A DNA stretch of 64,000 nt from Termitomyces sp. T153. Its lineage: Eukaryota > Basidiomycota > Agaricomycetes > Agaricales > Lyophyllaceae. The notes beneath the pieces are model-generated. The model worked only from the letters and a program-made list of their open reading frames with translations. It was not told the DNA's origin and did not search any database. The translations under genes and the position numbers were made by a program. This document shows positions 35,355-48,542 of the stretch, piece after piece (the first letter of the stretch is position 1; each line of letters opens with the position of its first letter). Location: NCBI GenBank assembly GCA_018296165.2, contig JACKQL020000088.1, positions 143,469 to 207,468 on the forward strand. Direction: 5' to 3'.

Positions 35355-36836
35355 CTAGGAAAGAAAGCGCAGTGAATCCCAGACTGCGTTCGTTTTATAA
35401 GGGGCTTCCTCTTTCTCAATTCTCAGTTCCGAATTCTCGATAGTAGTTATCGGCCGTTTTTTCTCCTCGGGGCAAATCCATACAATAGAAACCTGAGGTT
35501 GGTATATGAGCCTTGCACGTTCAAGGAATGGATATGTGCGGATGAGGTAGGATAGGAACATGTTCGCGACCGCTACGGCCCAGCCATCCGTGAGGCGTGA
35601 TTCGCCGGTCCCCATGGTTAGCTCAATGCTCGTGAGGTTGCTATTATGAACCTTGGCATCTGAGAGAACAGAAGAAAGAGTGTCGATATCGATGGGGGTG
35701 CCAGAGATGGTAAGATGCTTGAGCGAAGGGAATCTCATATGAATGGTTTTGATAAGGTTAGCATCAATGCCGTTGATCTTGCAGAAGAAAAATTCGATCT
35801 TATCTGACAAGTTCCTGATCGATGTGCAGATGTCGTTTGGCTGAGCAGGAAGGACAAAGTCAATAGAATGAATGGGGCGGTCCCTTGTGAACCACAGTGA
35901 GTAGGTATTGGGGCCCTGATACGATCGTAGATTTGGGAGGATATCCGGTGGCAAGTAGTCGAGTGGGGGCAAATAACTATCTCCGGTTGTCATGTATAAC
36001 GAAAGCTTCTGAACGCTGGAGCAGCTAGTAATCACTGGTATAAACAAGAGCGATTGTACGCAGCTCACTGGGATTTCTAGAACAGAAAGAGTCGTGGGAG
36101 GATGAGTCTTTGTCATTGCAAAAAGGACATCGGTCGCTGGCCCGACAGAAATTTTTCGTAAGTTTCGAGGTTGTATCAGAAGTGAGACAAAGAGTGGATT
36201 ATTGAAGTAGGCCTGAGCATTGAAAGGATACGCAAAAATGAGTGTTTCAAATGCGAGTGACGAGAAGTCGGGGAAGTCTTCAAATTGGCATGACGTCCGG
36301 CACGACTGGAGTTCGAGGTTGGTGAGTTGGGGTATGCGGCTGAGAGCCGATAAATTGTGTCTCGAAAATTCAATGTCATGACACACAAGTGTACGCAAAT
36401 TGACGAGTGATGGAAGATATGAGAACAACGTGTCCACAAGCTGCGGTGATGGGAGTCCTTTGTCATGTCGATACAAAAATGTGGATGGCAGTAGACGAAT
36501 CTCAGTTACGCTATTAGCAATGTGCGCAGTGCGTAAAACCGATAGTCGTGCAAGACTGGTTGCAAGATATGCGTCCCGTCGTCCAGAAGTGGCAGGGATC
36601 GAAACATAGTTAAAGCGAACAATGAAAAGCTTGAAGAGCGATGGCTGAGCCAACCAGCGTAAATGACAACATGTAAACGTGAGGTTATATATTGACGATT
36701 GCGTCATATACGACATGATTTCGTGCCAGAGTTCAACGGGTAATGTGACGCGGCGCGACGTAGACAGAGTCGATGATAATGCCGGATAACTTACGTTAGA
36801 GAGCGATAGCGATAAGAGTTCAGTGTCGGAATCCAT
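35355..36836 (-). CDS. F-box protein with degenerate LRR-like C-terminus
   Basis: A single exon, 493 residues, from an ATG (MDSDTELLS). The F-box lies at about residues 30-75: TLPVELWHEIMSYMTQSSIY, then LTFTCCHLRWLAQPSLFK. The rest is leucine-rich with repeated strand-turn patterns such as LVNLRTLVCHDIEF, IPQLTNLELQSC, FPSLKHLTISGTPID and SNLTSIELTMG, as in the large mushroom F-box/LRR families. The F-box would bind Skp1 in an SCF ubiquitin ligase, and the repeats would choose the target, which is unknown. No membrane segments. The gene stands alone with unique flanks and shows no frame damage. Confidence 0.8.
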   Translation of the reverse strand: MDSDTELLSLSLSNVSYPALSSTLSTSRRVTLPVELWHEIMSYMTQSSIYNLTFTCCHLRWLAQPSLFKLFIVRFNYVSIPATSGRRDAYLATSLARLSVLRTAHIANSVTEIRLLPSTFLYRHDKGLPSPQLVDTLFSYLPSLVNLRTLVCHDIEFSRHNLSALSRIPQLTNLELQSCRTSCQFEDFPDFSSLAFETLIFAYPFNAQAYFNNPLFVSLLIQPRNLRKISVGPATDVLFAMTKTHPPTTLSVLEIPVSCVQSLLFIPVITSCSSVQKLSLYMTTGDSYLPPLDYLPPDILPNLRSYQGPNTYSLWFTRDRPIHSIDFVLPAQPNDICTSIRNLSDKIEFFFCKINGIDANLIKTIHMRFPSLKHLTISGTPIDIDTLSSVLSDAKVHNSNLTSIELTMGTGESRLTDGWAVAVANMFLSYLIRTYPFLERARLIYQPQVSIVWICPEEKKRPITTIENSELRIEKEEAPYKTNAVWDSLRFLS

Positions 36837-39534
36837 TGTTTATTCAAGAATTTGGGGGGATTCTGTAAACGAGAACAATGAGTCTTTGATCAATTATGTC
36901 GAATGCTGCAATGCTGCTAGAAATCTTACCCAAGATTGTAACGACGTAAATAAGCAATTAGGAGGAAGAGAGAGCGGAAAATCCAGACCAGCTCTATATC
37001 CGTTTTAGCGTATAGGGGGAGGAAAAGACAATATTTATAACTCTCGAGAAAATTGAAGGTTTTATAAAGGAAGGCAAGGGGGAAGCTTAACGCGAGGACA
37101 CACGACCCACAAATATTGAGATCCGATACCACTTATAATATCAAGTGCCAACCGGAAATAGAACGATTTCTTCCAGTGTTCTCTCCATTAATGTACCATA
37201 CATATGGAGGTTGGGCAAAAGAAACCGTTCTCCGTATGTTCGGTCTAAGGGACACGGTGGTTATTGACACAAGTGATGCATGCCTTTCCTGGTACGGATC
37301 ATCTTCCAATTCTCACGAATCTCCTTTCGAGTTCCAGCCGGTGTGGAAATAGCGACTACTTCCCTGTTCCTTGGGCACTAGGTCCAGAGAAACAGAAACC
37401 GTCGTAAGGTTGATATTTTTCCCTGAGATCGCAGCCCGGAGTGCGATAGTCTCCTGAAGAAACTGAGTGAGGTACTGGTAACCAATAATGAAGTCGTGGC
37501 CAATGACTTGGTAAGGACAAATGTCTCAGTAATACAAGGTCAAACGTAAGGCAATCAATATCACACGTGCATCCTCACCCTGATTATACAATGACTTGAA
37601 TTTGCCACCTGACCCTTACGCGAAAATCGCCGACACCAATATCGATTAATTTTCGGTGCATTTGCCGTGATAAGACCACTGGCACCAAGAGTGCCTTGCC
37701 TCCTCGGGACATAAATTGTGTAGACAAGGAAAGTGTCAGGTATCAAGAGTCTTTTAGATGGTCAGAGACTCGCGAGTTTTTCTAGCCGAAAAAATACCTT
37801 AACCAAACCATCGCCACGGGACCAGATGATTGGGTACGTGGCCTCTGCCTGACCTCAGTATTTTCTGAGCTGGGATATATCGAATCGCTCACTGATCATG
37901 GGATGCATGCATGGATCTGACTTCTGAGGCACCGATCGGAGGAATCAATACTATCCCACCCGTAGTTCGGAGTCGGACGAGAAAAAGGCAAATAGCCACG
38001 TTGAGCGTCCGAAACTTGAGACACCAGAGAATGCTATGACTATTTATCCGTTTCCAACTTGATTCGAGTTCAGGAACGGTATTGTCGTTGTCTCCCGTCG
38101 TGGACGATGTCCGTCGAGGTCAATGTCACACCTGCCGACTCGACGGCAAGGCGGAGTCTTAACTTTCCTTGACGCGTCAAAGTCGCGTCTTTGTAATTAG
38201 TGACTTCCACCGTGTGTCGCCCATGGGGCGCCGCTCATCCAGTGCTCGCGCGACTATGAGGAGCGTATCCAGGCGGCTATATGGGGGATTACTGAAGGGC
38301 GGTACAAGTTCTCTGTAGAGATGGCCTCGAGACCTCAAGGTGAGTGACAAGGTTTGTCTTACTGGGACCGAAGAGCTTACTTTGCAAAACTTCAGGTGAA
38401 CCCAAAGACCCTCAGTGACAGGTGTAAGGGGAAACATCAATCACGCCGAATGGGCTTTGATTATTGTTGTATACAATGTACTTATTCTCTTCGCGCGTCC
38501 AACTCATTATTTTGTGGGTGGAGTTTGAAAAGGGTGTCTGACTAAGTGTGACTAGATCGTGACGTCCGACTCAAGGGGTACTCCCAACTACGGGGCAGTA
38601 GCCACCGCCTTGGTTACTCAGTTACATTTTTGATGGTTGGAGTTCAAACCCAGGCGAAAACTCAGTGCTTCAGCGTCTAGCTGTCATCATGGATGGGGTT
38701 TTTACTCAGCTAGACGGATTGTCGTTCAATATAACCATATCAATTGAGGTCAGCGAATTAATCTCCTTACACCAAATCTTGTAGGACCCGACTTTGAGAC
38801 GACATCGATAGGTACTCTATACATGTATGTATAGTCTATACTACTCGGCTAAGATAAGTCAGTGCTTGTGAGGGTCGCGCCGCTTAACGACGAACCCGTC
38901 AGTCTATGATTTCTCCTCCCTGAGCTAGTTTGTTGATTGATATACTAGCCTCAGGTAGAATCTCGAACAGCAAATCAATTGAAAATTGCGCCAATCATGT
39001 CCACCGCCCAGTGAATAGATCGTGGGCAGTCCAGAATGATAGCAGTGATTGACCCATTACAACGCATGCAATCAGGGGATAGAACTTGAGAGAGGTGAGA
39101 GACTGTTATATCGTTAAGTGTCTCAATACGACGCCCGTGCTTGAGGAACATCAGAAATGAGATGATTATCTTCCTAGCTCACGAGGTGCGTAACGAAGAG
39201 CAGAGTGGGGTTCGCACCGCAACGACAGAACGGCCAGTCGCCCCTGAGGATCACCAAGGATGAAACGGATCTCACAGATCTCATGGGAATGTTCCGAACG
39301 AGTTTTCATCCTATTGAATTCATCTTATTATTGAATTATTAAATCTCAGTGGCATCAAATCCATGGACGTAAATGGGTTTGACATGACAGCTCGAGCAGT
39401 TATCATCTAACATATGTTCGGCCGCACGTGGAAAAAAAGGAGGATTATTATCAGGCCTGCGGTTGGGTCAAGATTGACATACTGGTCTTCCATGTCTGAT
39501 ATGGCAGGACAAACAAGACAGAAATGAGAACTCT
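36837..39534. other. Intergenic, no gene supported
   Basis: About 2.7 kb with no open frame that carries a recognisable domain or convincing splice structure. Base composition resembles the rest of the gene island. The part next to 36,837 holds the F-box gene promoter. Confidence 0.45.
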
Positions 39535-41103
39535 TCATATCTTCAAAGTCAATGGAGCCAAAGAAGTGCGAACATTGACATTTCCCAACAACTTCTTGTG
39601 ATCATCACCATCCGACCACCTTACTGTACCAGACGCGATAGGTCCGCGACTAGGCGACGAACGCATCTGACGCTTCCGCCCCTTACCAGCGGGATCTTCA
39701 ACATCAGGGTTAAATAGAATGGAAGGGCGTTGCAACGATGTAACAGCAGTGTACGACCCTTCGTAGGTTGAGTCAAGAGAGACTGCCGCTGGTCCTAAAG
39801 AGGTTGTAGCGTCAAGAAGTAGTACAGAATCGACGGGCGCTTCAACAAAGGATAACTGCAGAGGCGAGACGGAAGTCCTTGCGAAGATCTTGAATTTACC
39901 CCTACTCTCATTTGCCGACTCAAGGGCCAAGGTGCCCTTAATAGCTCTAAATCCAAAAATAAGTAACCAGACAACAAGATTGATTGGGATGTACTTACGA
40001 ATTGCTCGTAGAGATGTCGAGGTTAGTGTAATTCCCGCCATCGGCATTGAACAAAGTGACGTGAACATCGACAGGGGAGTTGCTCGTGTACAATTTGAGA
40101 GACGAGGAACTGTGGAATTCGCCTTCTATTGGGCTGTTTGTTGTCACTATTGAAGCTTTCTCAGCTTCTAAGGACTGTACAGAAATCTTTGTGAACAGCC
40201 AATATATGATGTGAACGGGTCTTTTACCTTGACGCGAATGGGCAAGTTGGAAGTCTTCAGGCTAATGGAATCAAAATGGACGAAACCATTGAGGTCACCG
40301 ATTTCATGGATGAACAGGGGCATATCGGTTTCAAATGCCTTCACGTTCAGCAACGAACCTTCTTCCACTCGAGGCAGATTGACTGTGACCGCAAACTGAA
40401 GGACAGCACGACGATGGCTTGGATGCGACCGTGGCGAACTCTAGTTTGAAAGTCGGTAACATTCTGTTCAAAGGGACATATATCAACTTACGAAGATACC
40501 GAGACCGATCTCTCCCTCGCTGCGCGTCACTATGCAGACGTCAACAGTATCCAAGGCTTCTGGGAACCTGTAGGAGGCTTTCACTGTGACTCGGACATCA
40601 TTGCCATAGCCTCCGTATTGAACATTGAGACCACCTGAGATGGCACCTCGGGATAAGAATAGAAGGGTGTTCGAGGAGATCGGGAGCTCAAAGGTAGCAG
40701 CGGCAGTAATGAGAGGATGGTCTGAGGAAACGCCACCGGAAGGAACGAATTCCTCGGTCCATTGCGCGCACCCTCCAAGGCTGATATCAGGAGGGATGGA
40801 CCAACCTGAAATTGAGACGACCTCATTCTATTTCAAATGGTCATGGGTGAAACGATTACAAGAACTCGAGAAAAGACGTACACTCATCACAAATGGAGGC
40901 ATAAAGAAACTCTTGACGTTATCTCGAATGTAACTGCTGAACATCAAAAGGCAGATACAAGTATGTAGGCCGAGGGCGCAAATCCGCCGCCACCTTCGAC
41001 GCCTGCGTGATGATTCGGGGATCGTAACCACTATCTCGGCATCATTTTGCATAGGAAGGAGCTCTTCAGCTTTGTCAAGGTAGATCGCCTGAGACGGCCT
41101 CAT
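39535..41103 (-). CDS. DUF7330-like protein with N-terminal membrane anchor
   Basis: Five exons: 41103-40882, 40827-40492, 40440-40228, 40174-39999 and 39946-39535, with introns of 54, 51, 53 and 52 bp, total 452 residues. The start MRPSQAIYLDKAEELL is followed by a basic run (ESSRRRRRWRR) and one hydrophobic segment (ICALGLHTCICLLMFSSYI), which suggests a type II membrane protein. The large C-terminal part is a run of short beta repeats: SLKTSNLPIRVK, IVTTNSPIEGEF, LKLYTSNSPVDVHV and VNVRTSLAPLTLKI. Late in the chain come STYEGSYTAVTSL and DPAGKGRKRQ. I recall this repeat pattern, with the STYEGS and DPAGKGR marks, from mushroom proteins annotated DUF7330. Function unknown. An upstream exon cannot be excluded because the frame stays open before this ATG. 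Confidence 0.75.
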
Positions 41104-42107
41104 ATTGACCGATTTCGCAAGAACATATGATAATGTTGTTCCTCTGACGAAGTTAGATTTATCCTCTTGCTCACGTGGTATATGGGGGTTCAGCCGAATG
41201 AGATTGCTGCGCAGATATGTGCAAGCTTGGCCACAGCGAAACGCGGAAAAATGCTTAGCAGAACTCACCCGGCAAAACTCGCAGCCAGAGCTACTCGTGA
41301 AATCGGTTCTATAGTTAGGACCATCCGCAGCAGGGGGAAAGCCATTGAAGGTTGTGGACGATTGGGTAATCATTATCACGAGGACGCCGGATATCTCCGG
41401 AGTTACATAACGTTTTGGGACGGTTGCAATTACCGATGGGACTGCAGTTGTCCTCGAGGTTGATCAGAAATTTGATACTATCGTGCCCATAGTGTTTCAA
41501 GAAACCATGAGTAAAATGACATCGGGAATACTTTTAACCAATCTGACTTGTGATTTGTGTAATAATATCTATTCTAGCCCAAGTGTCACTTTGGGTGCGT
41601 CGGTGGTTTGTGTCGGAGGGAAGCCGGTTGTTGCAGATCTTCGCAAACGCAAAACCAGGGTGGTTTCAAAACTTGTGTCACGGATTGTCACGTTGATTGA
41701 TACTGCCGACGTCGATTATATCTCCGCTACGGCACTGTTTCGACCGCGGTCAAGCTCGAAATTACTTTCCGTGGACTTGATCTCCACTCATCTGGGGCGT
41801 TTAATATTATGACAAGAAATAAATATACGTTAGCTTAGGTATGTGGCCGATAAATGTATTATCAACAGACTATTATCTCGGTGTAAGGGCAGGGATTATG
41901 AGTGACTTCGGTATTGATGGGACGGCCTATTGATAGTGGTGGTCTGTGCCATGGGAGGGGTAAAAGCAGGAACAAGAACTGCCTAAACAAAACTAGTAGT
42001 ACTACAATGAATCCAAACAATTTAAACAAAACGACGACATCGACCGCATCGTGGGGTGGTGCGGACTTTCAAATCTGATTGAGGGCTGATCGACAAATGT
42101 TGCCATA
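41104..42107. other. Intergenic right border of the gene island
   Basis: No supported gene. A 109-codon plus-strand open frame near 41,483-41,812 lacks any domain. Repeats begin at 42,108. Confidence 0.45.
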
Positions 42108-42790
42108 GGCCCCGGGAAGCTCCCCTATAGGTCTGTCCAAAATTTACCTTCAAAATGGGCTTCAAATACGCTATAAATCTGGCTTTTTTGTGCTCCAAAT
42201 ATGCTATTCTGGACTAAGGTTTGTTTCACATAATTTCTGATGGCATGTGACCATCTAACATGCACAAATCATAGCCTTGAGAGACAGAATTCTCCTACGC
42301 TACCTGTCCTGCTTCTTAGCAGGAATACATACCATCAATTTAGGAAGCTTTTTGTTATGTCTCTGCATGCCAAAGCTGCCCATTGAGCATTTGGACCCTC
42401 CTTCAATGTAAATTTTGCTTTGAGCTGATCCTCTTGTCCCAATGGCTCAAAGATGCATGGACCCAGATGATATAGGAATGAGTCAGTATGTGCATATGTG
42501 TGTAAGTGATACTGTCCATGATTGCATGAAAAGATTGGTGAGTCAAGCAGATGGTGTCCAAAGAAAATGGCAGTGGGGCTTAATGGGGTATGATCACAGG
42601 CTTGACCACCACATCAAATTGTCCACATGGTTGTAAAATATGCTATCAAAAGGACAAAGGTCTCAAAATTTATCTACTGCATGAGTAAAAAGTGCCTAGA
42701 ATATGCTATACTTGGACCAAGATTTGGCTATTTTTGGAGTCTGAAATATGCTATTTTTGAGTTAGACATATAAGTGAGCTTTCTGGGGCC
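42108..42790. mobile_element. Small terminal-inverted-repeat element, probably non-autonomous
   Basis: The left end GGCCCCGGGAAGCTCCCC and the reverse complement of the right end GGCCCCAGAAAGCTCACT are inverted repeats of 27 bp with 22 matches. The 683-bp body is AT-rich, with several copies of the word AATATGCTAT, and encodes nothing. Flanks TTGCCATA and TGCCCACA agree at 5 of 8 positions, so an 8-bp target duplication is only a possibility. A MITE is the likeliest reading; the superfamily is undetermined. Confidence 0.5.
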
Positions 42791-42953
42791 TGCCCACATC
42801 TACCCTCAAACTGCAATATCTTCCCCTCACATGCTGAAAAAGTTCTAGAACTAGAAATGGAACTTTTGTTTCATATATCTTGTAATGTTACTTGAGGCAG
42901 TGCCTAAATCCAGAGGCCTTCAAGTAGATTCTTGTGTTGTATTGGCACATATC

Positions 42954-43256
42954 TGTAAGGGCAACCTCTGGAGGCTGTGGCTCAATCACACAGCTGGCAA
43001 AGGGAGATACAAAGAGAACAAGTCTGAGGACTCCCTAGGCCAGATGCTACACTCTAGGCCTTTGAACTTGTGGGACATAACTGTACAGTAGGACAGGAAA
43101 ATCATGTGACTTGCATGTGCATGGCCCTGGCCATGCACATGTTGGCCAAATCACATGACCCAGACTTGCACATGCTGGCCTAATACCATGACCCAGACTT
43201 GCATGTGCATGATTGTGGCCATGCACATGCTGACCTAAAACAGTGGTCCCCTGACA
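42954..43256 (-). repeat. Family B-related LTR variant with palindromic core
   Basis: It starts TGTAAGGGCAACCTCTGG and ends CCCTGACA like family B, and on the minus strand a polypurine run (GGGGAGGGGGGTGA) lies just before it. The centre differs from the solo LTR and contains repeated ACATGACCCAGACTTGCA-type units and two hairpins (43114-43141 and about 43200-43230). Confidence 0.6.
43114..43141. repeat. Perfect 13-bp inverted repeat (hairpin)
   Basis: CATGTGCATGGCC and its exact complement GGCCATGCACATG are separated by 2 bp. A second hairpin with 11-bp arms (GCATGTGCATG / CATGCACATGC) lies about 60 bp downstream. Confidence 0.8.
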
Positions 43257-43380
43257 TCACCCCCCTCCCCTTAGCATGCAGCATTTCAATGTACTGGATA
43301 GAAAAAGTCACAAACTGCCTAGTTAGTTGTGGAAATGGAGTAGATGCCTCAAATGGCTTTTGGGGCATTGGGATGCCTAT

Positions 43381-44511
43381 TGTCATGACCCATTCCCTGG
43401 ACCCCCATACATCACCCGACAAACCCCTGTTCCCCCAGAACCCCCCCCTGATGCTTTGTTGAACTTTCCCAGCACTCTGTGCCTACTCCAGCTAACTCCG
43501 ATGCATTCTCAGCTAACTCCGATGGCCCCCTGGCCAACTCCAACGTCTTCCCCACAGCCACCAGCGCTCCCCCTGGATTTCCTGAGCCCCTGGAACCACT
43601 CCCCCACTGTGCCTGACCCCATTACACATCATCAACTTGACACCCTGGCTCCTCCGACTTACCCTGGAGTATCACAACAACCTTGGAATGGACTGCATCA
43701 ACAATTGATCCCATCAACATATCAACACGGCCTGCCCTCTGGTTGTAACTGACACCCGTCAACTCCATCGAGCTCCACCAAGCCCCACCACCACAGCCAA
43801 CATTCCCGGAGCTCTTCAGTAGTCAGTATATAAGATGTAGAGTAGCTCCTCATACTCTAGTCTTGAGATTACTTATCTACCTACCTGCCTTTCCTGATGT
43901 GTTTCTGATTGTTTCTTCTTGTGTTTTGTGTTCCATGTCTCATTTTCCTTATTCTCAGTCTCCCAGTCTTATCTTGTCTCTATTCCGTTATCATTTCATT
44001 ATCATTCTATGTCTCCACCTGAATCTATTCTCATTCTTGTCTTGTCTCCATCTCAACTCTGTCTCATTTCATTTGACTTAGTGTTCAAGTCCTCTTGACT
44101 ATAACATCCTCACAAACTCCGCAGTTATGATTACAAACCTCCAACACTCTTTTACCAACTCCAGACCCTGCTACATGCTTGGCTCCAAACCCCATCAATC
44201 CCCATTGATCCCCCGTCAGAACTCCAGCTCTGCTCCTGTCATTTGCATAGCCTCCGCCTCCTCTGCACCCACAATACTCACACACAGACTTATGCCTGAA
44301 CCCCACCAAGCCCATCCCCCATCCCTGCAACTCATCCTCTACTCCTCTGGACCTCCCCGTACTTGCTCGGACCAATCTCCACTAACTATCCTCACAAGTC
44401 CCCAATGTTTGGAACACCTCCAGATGCCTGGTTGTCAGTGCAGGGAATCACATCTGCCTAGTAAGGACTCGCCCAGTGTAGCTGAGCCCCCATGGTCAGC
44501 AGAACCTGACA
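43381..44511 (+). repeat. LTR of family A, copy e (5' LTR)
   Basis: Complete, 1131 bp, from TGTCATGACC to CCTGACA, with the TATA-like stretch near 43828. It is followed by the longest internal region of the family in this window. Confidence 0.85.
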
Positions 44512-47500
44512 TAATCTCAAGACTCTACCTTACCCTGTTCATGATGTCTGCACATACCCCACACACACATCTGCCAAACAATTCAGATGCCTATGGTTGA
44601 CCCATGCCCAGAAACCCTTATATGGCCCTACTCCATTTGCCAAGGCACACCAAGTCATGGATCTGACACCAAAATGTTCCTTCTGCTCTGGCTACACCCA
44701 ACATCGGCTCTCTCCATGGACACCCTCCCCAACCCATGTTCAACCCTACACCACTCCCACAAACCACCCTTCCTGTACCTTCTCTGCCAGCTCCGCTTCC
44801 CCATCAAGACCAAACCTGGCATCACCAAGGCTTTGCCCAGACCCTGGTGACAACTTGGTCCATTGCTTGACAACTTCCCCAACACCGCACAACAGATCAT
44901 CTGACTTTCACCCACAACCCTCCCCAAGAAAAGACCACCCTCCAAGCTAGCCCTGCCATTGATTGGAATCAAGCTCAACCCAGCAGCCCCACTCATGATA
45001 ACGCAAGATGCCAAGACCAATGCTATGCCCCAAATTATAGGAACCACTTCCAGGATCAGTTAGGACCCCCTGGCCAACCCAGCCGTCACCTCTGCCCAAC
45101 AAATGAAAGGAGCCCAATGCCTCCAACCCAACCCCAACAACCCCAGAACCCCCAGGCTTCTAGGCAATCAAGGAAGGAAGAGATACGCACCTCCACTCCA
45201 ACCCCCAAAGCACAACCCCAAATTTAACAAGGAGAAACACAGCACCCTGACTCTTGATAAGGAACAGCTCCAGAGTCCTGCCCACTACTTCGACACCCCC
45301 CCATTTGGCCTGGAAACCCTGACATTGAAGATCCTTGATGCCAACCCTCCCTGCACACCATCAGACATGGACCCTGCCTTCTGACTATGCCACTTCCCAC
45401 AATGAGAACCCCAGCATAGGAGTTGCTCCACCAGAACAAACCATAGGAAAGATGGCCCTATATGAAGTAGTTCCCTGGGGTACTCTAAATTCGCTAACCT
45501 TGTTTATATAAGGGAGGCAGAAGCCCCACCATCATCCCAGAGACTGTCAATCAACCCACTCAAACGTCCTGACAATCCAAAGAGCATACGCTCCAACATC
45601 CATGGAGGACTTCCCTGCCAGGATCGACAACCCAAATAACCCTGCACCAACTTGAAGCTGCCCCAATCTGCCTCTCTGACCACTCTGGACTCTAGCAACA
45701 CAACTCTGGGGCCCCCACTTTGAATCTGACATCCAACCAAGGGGACCTATGACGCCAGCTCAACACTGAGGCCCCTGTAGCTCCTATCCCACAAGCATAA
45801 ATCACTGACCACCAGCTCCATACAACCCTGCCCCTACACTGGAAGATGTCTATCAAGCAGGGACCACACCAACAGAGTACCCAGAAACAAATTCCATGTG
45901 AAGTAATCTCTCCGGAGTACCCTAAAGTTGCTGATGCCTTCTCCAAGAAGCAAGTAGTGCTTCTCCCCATTGCCACCCACCCCAAATCAACATCTAAAAA
46001 ATGGCAAAGGACGTCACATGCTGCAATCCCACCCTCAGAGTCCCAGCCCCGCCACCATCCCACTCCCTTCCCCCAATGCAAAACGCTCCCCAAGAAGAGA
46101 AGAAACTCTGGGACCCCTGGAGTAGCTCCCACCCCAAAATGTGCAACAGCCTCTGGACCGCTCCTGAGCATGAATGAAGAATTGCCCCGACCCTGCCATG
46201 ACCCTCGGGGAGTCCAAACCAATGCTCCCCTGTGGCCGGCTTCCCTGCCCCCCTCCAACAATTATGAATGACCATCTCCCCCCAACGCAGCAAATATTTC
46301 ACATGGAGGGACGATGGCCAGACTCACCCAAAACCCTGGAAGACTGCTAGACCAGCTCCCCCCATCCAAGCTTGGCCCCAGGAGCCCCCGCCACTCCTAC
46401 ACAACAACTCTGCTGCTCAGTGGTAATGTTCATCAAACATCTACTTGTCACACTGATGCAAACCTAGAAGAAAACCCCCACTCTGGAGCTTTTCCTCTGA
46501 TTTGCAACACAACCCCACCAACAAGTTAAGACCCAATCCCAACCCCCGCATCAACCCCAGACCCCTGGTACTCATGCTTGGAACAGCAGACTGACAAAAT
46601 GTGCCTTGGACCCCTTCCTCCACCCTGCACCACCCCCAAAGCCAACACAACCAACAAACCCCCCACCGAGCGACCCTCATGTTGACTCCGGGACTGCTAA
46701 CTTTTTCCCCAATGAAAGAACCACCTACCCCCAGAAGGAACAACCCACAGGATGAGCCCCGAAGCATCTCTACTGGGGCGAGCCATTCCCCAACTGACCC
46801 CTGCACTGCCCCTGCCCAAAGAAGCATCCACCAATACAACCCCAACAGACCTCCAAACTCTAGGGAGTGTCAGAAATATGTAAGACCCCTCTGTCCATCT
46901 CTGGACTTACCCTTGGTCAGGAAAGCAATGTCACATAGATGACCTGGAACCCTCAAACTTTGACTCCAGACCCAAAGGAACTGGTTGGGACTGATCACCC
47001 CGCACCCTGCCCCCTCATCATTGACACTCCGGAGCACACCAAAGCACCACCCGAGCATGCCTGCCCACAGATGCAATACTCTGGAGCATGACTTTGACCA
47101 GGACCAACACTCTGGAGCACAGCAAAGCCCAATCCTGAGTGCCCTTCACCAAATACAATACTCTGGAGCTTGACAACACTCCACCATGCACAACCCCACT
47201 CAAATGTAAACCTCTGGGCACCCCCAACCAAGGAAATGCAACCCTCACCCTAAGGGAGTACCTCTGCCTCCACGCTGACCAAACCCACAGCATAGATGGC
47301 ATGGAAAACAGCCCCCTGCCAACTTATTACAGGGACCACCCTACCCTCCGCCACTAAGCCACTAGGAACTCCCTCCTCTGACCGACTATGCCCCAAGGAC
47401 AAGCCTCACCCCATTGCCCCCACCATCATTAAAAAGGACCTCCGCCACCTCAACACCTGTGTCAGCTGAAAGGCTGGACCGCCAGAAGATCTCTGCTCCT

Positions 47501-48542
47501 CCCGCCAGCCACACCAACAAAAGACCAAAGCTCCAACCACCCCAAACACATGTTGAAGACTTGGAGGTTCACTCCCTTCAACTAGCACAATGCACATCTT
47601 CACTGCAGACTGAAGAAAACCCCTACACCCTGGGTCTGAGACCCCAAGAATCAAACCCAGCAATGCTGCCCAAAAACACCACGGAACTCTGCAGGAAGAC
47701 TCCCAACACCCTTGCTGAGCCTTGGGAACTCTTTCTATGGCACTCTGCCCCGTCCCGACAACCCCAGGACTAGCCAACACAGACGGCATTAGTGGGCTTA
47801 ACCCCCGCCTCTGGATCCACTAGGGATTCAACTCCCACTAGCATCCCTGCATGTTTTACTTACCTCATCCTCACACAAATTCAAGTCTCACTTCACACAC
47901 CCAGGAACAACAAAGATGCATTGGAAGTACAAAAAAAATATAATACAAGGCAGAACGGGGCAGTGAACTCAAAAACAACAAGAAATGGGGCCCAACCGCC
48001 CCCTCACTCTTCTCCTGGAACCCCTGCCACCCCCACCCCCAAATCAATCTCCATCTGGGCCTGCACCACCACCAAGACCTCTGCCAACCCCGGCAAAGCC
48101 TCCCCTGCATCTGCCACCACTTCCCACCATGACTCTGAGGCCACTGCATTATGCCGCCAATGCCCTGCCAGCAACCTTCCCACCCTCACCATCCCCTGCT
48201 GCAACTCCAGAGGCTGACCCCCAGACATCTGCACCAACCTGTCTTGGATTGATGCAAATGCTGCAGAGGCACGATCCAAAAGAACCTGGTGCTCCCATGC
48301 TCAGCCTGACCCCAAAAACAACCCATTTCAGTAATGGATGGGAATTGGGAAAGACACTTACAAAGGATCTCTGCATGCCCCAAAGCGGCCTCATTGGCCA
48401 GCCAATCCTCCCTCCACCTTGCTGCCTCCAACTCTGCCCACAGAGAACCACCCTCCAGTGCCATTCCCCACTCCTCTGCCTCCTCTATGGGCTGCACCTT
48501 CTGCTGTGTCAGACACTCCCGCAAGCCCCATACCTCTGGCGC

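Noticed and set aside
41483..41812. A 109-codon plus-strand frame at the right border of the island
   Set aside because: No domain or conserved motif; it may be chance.
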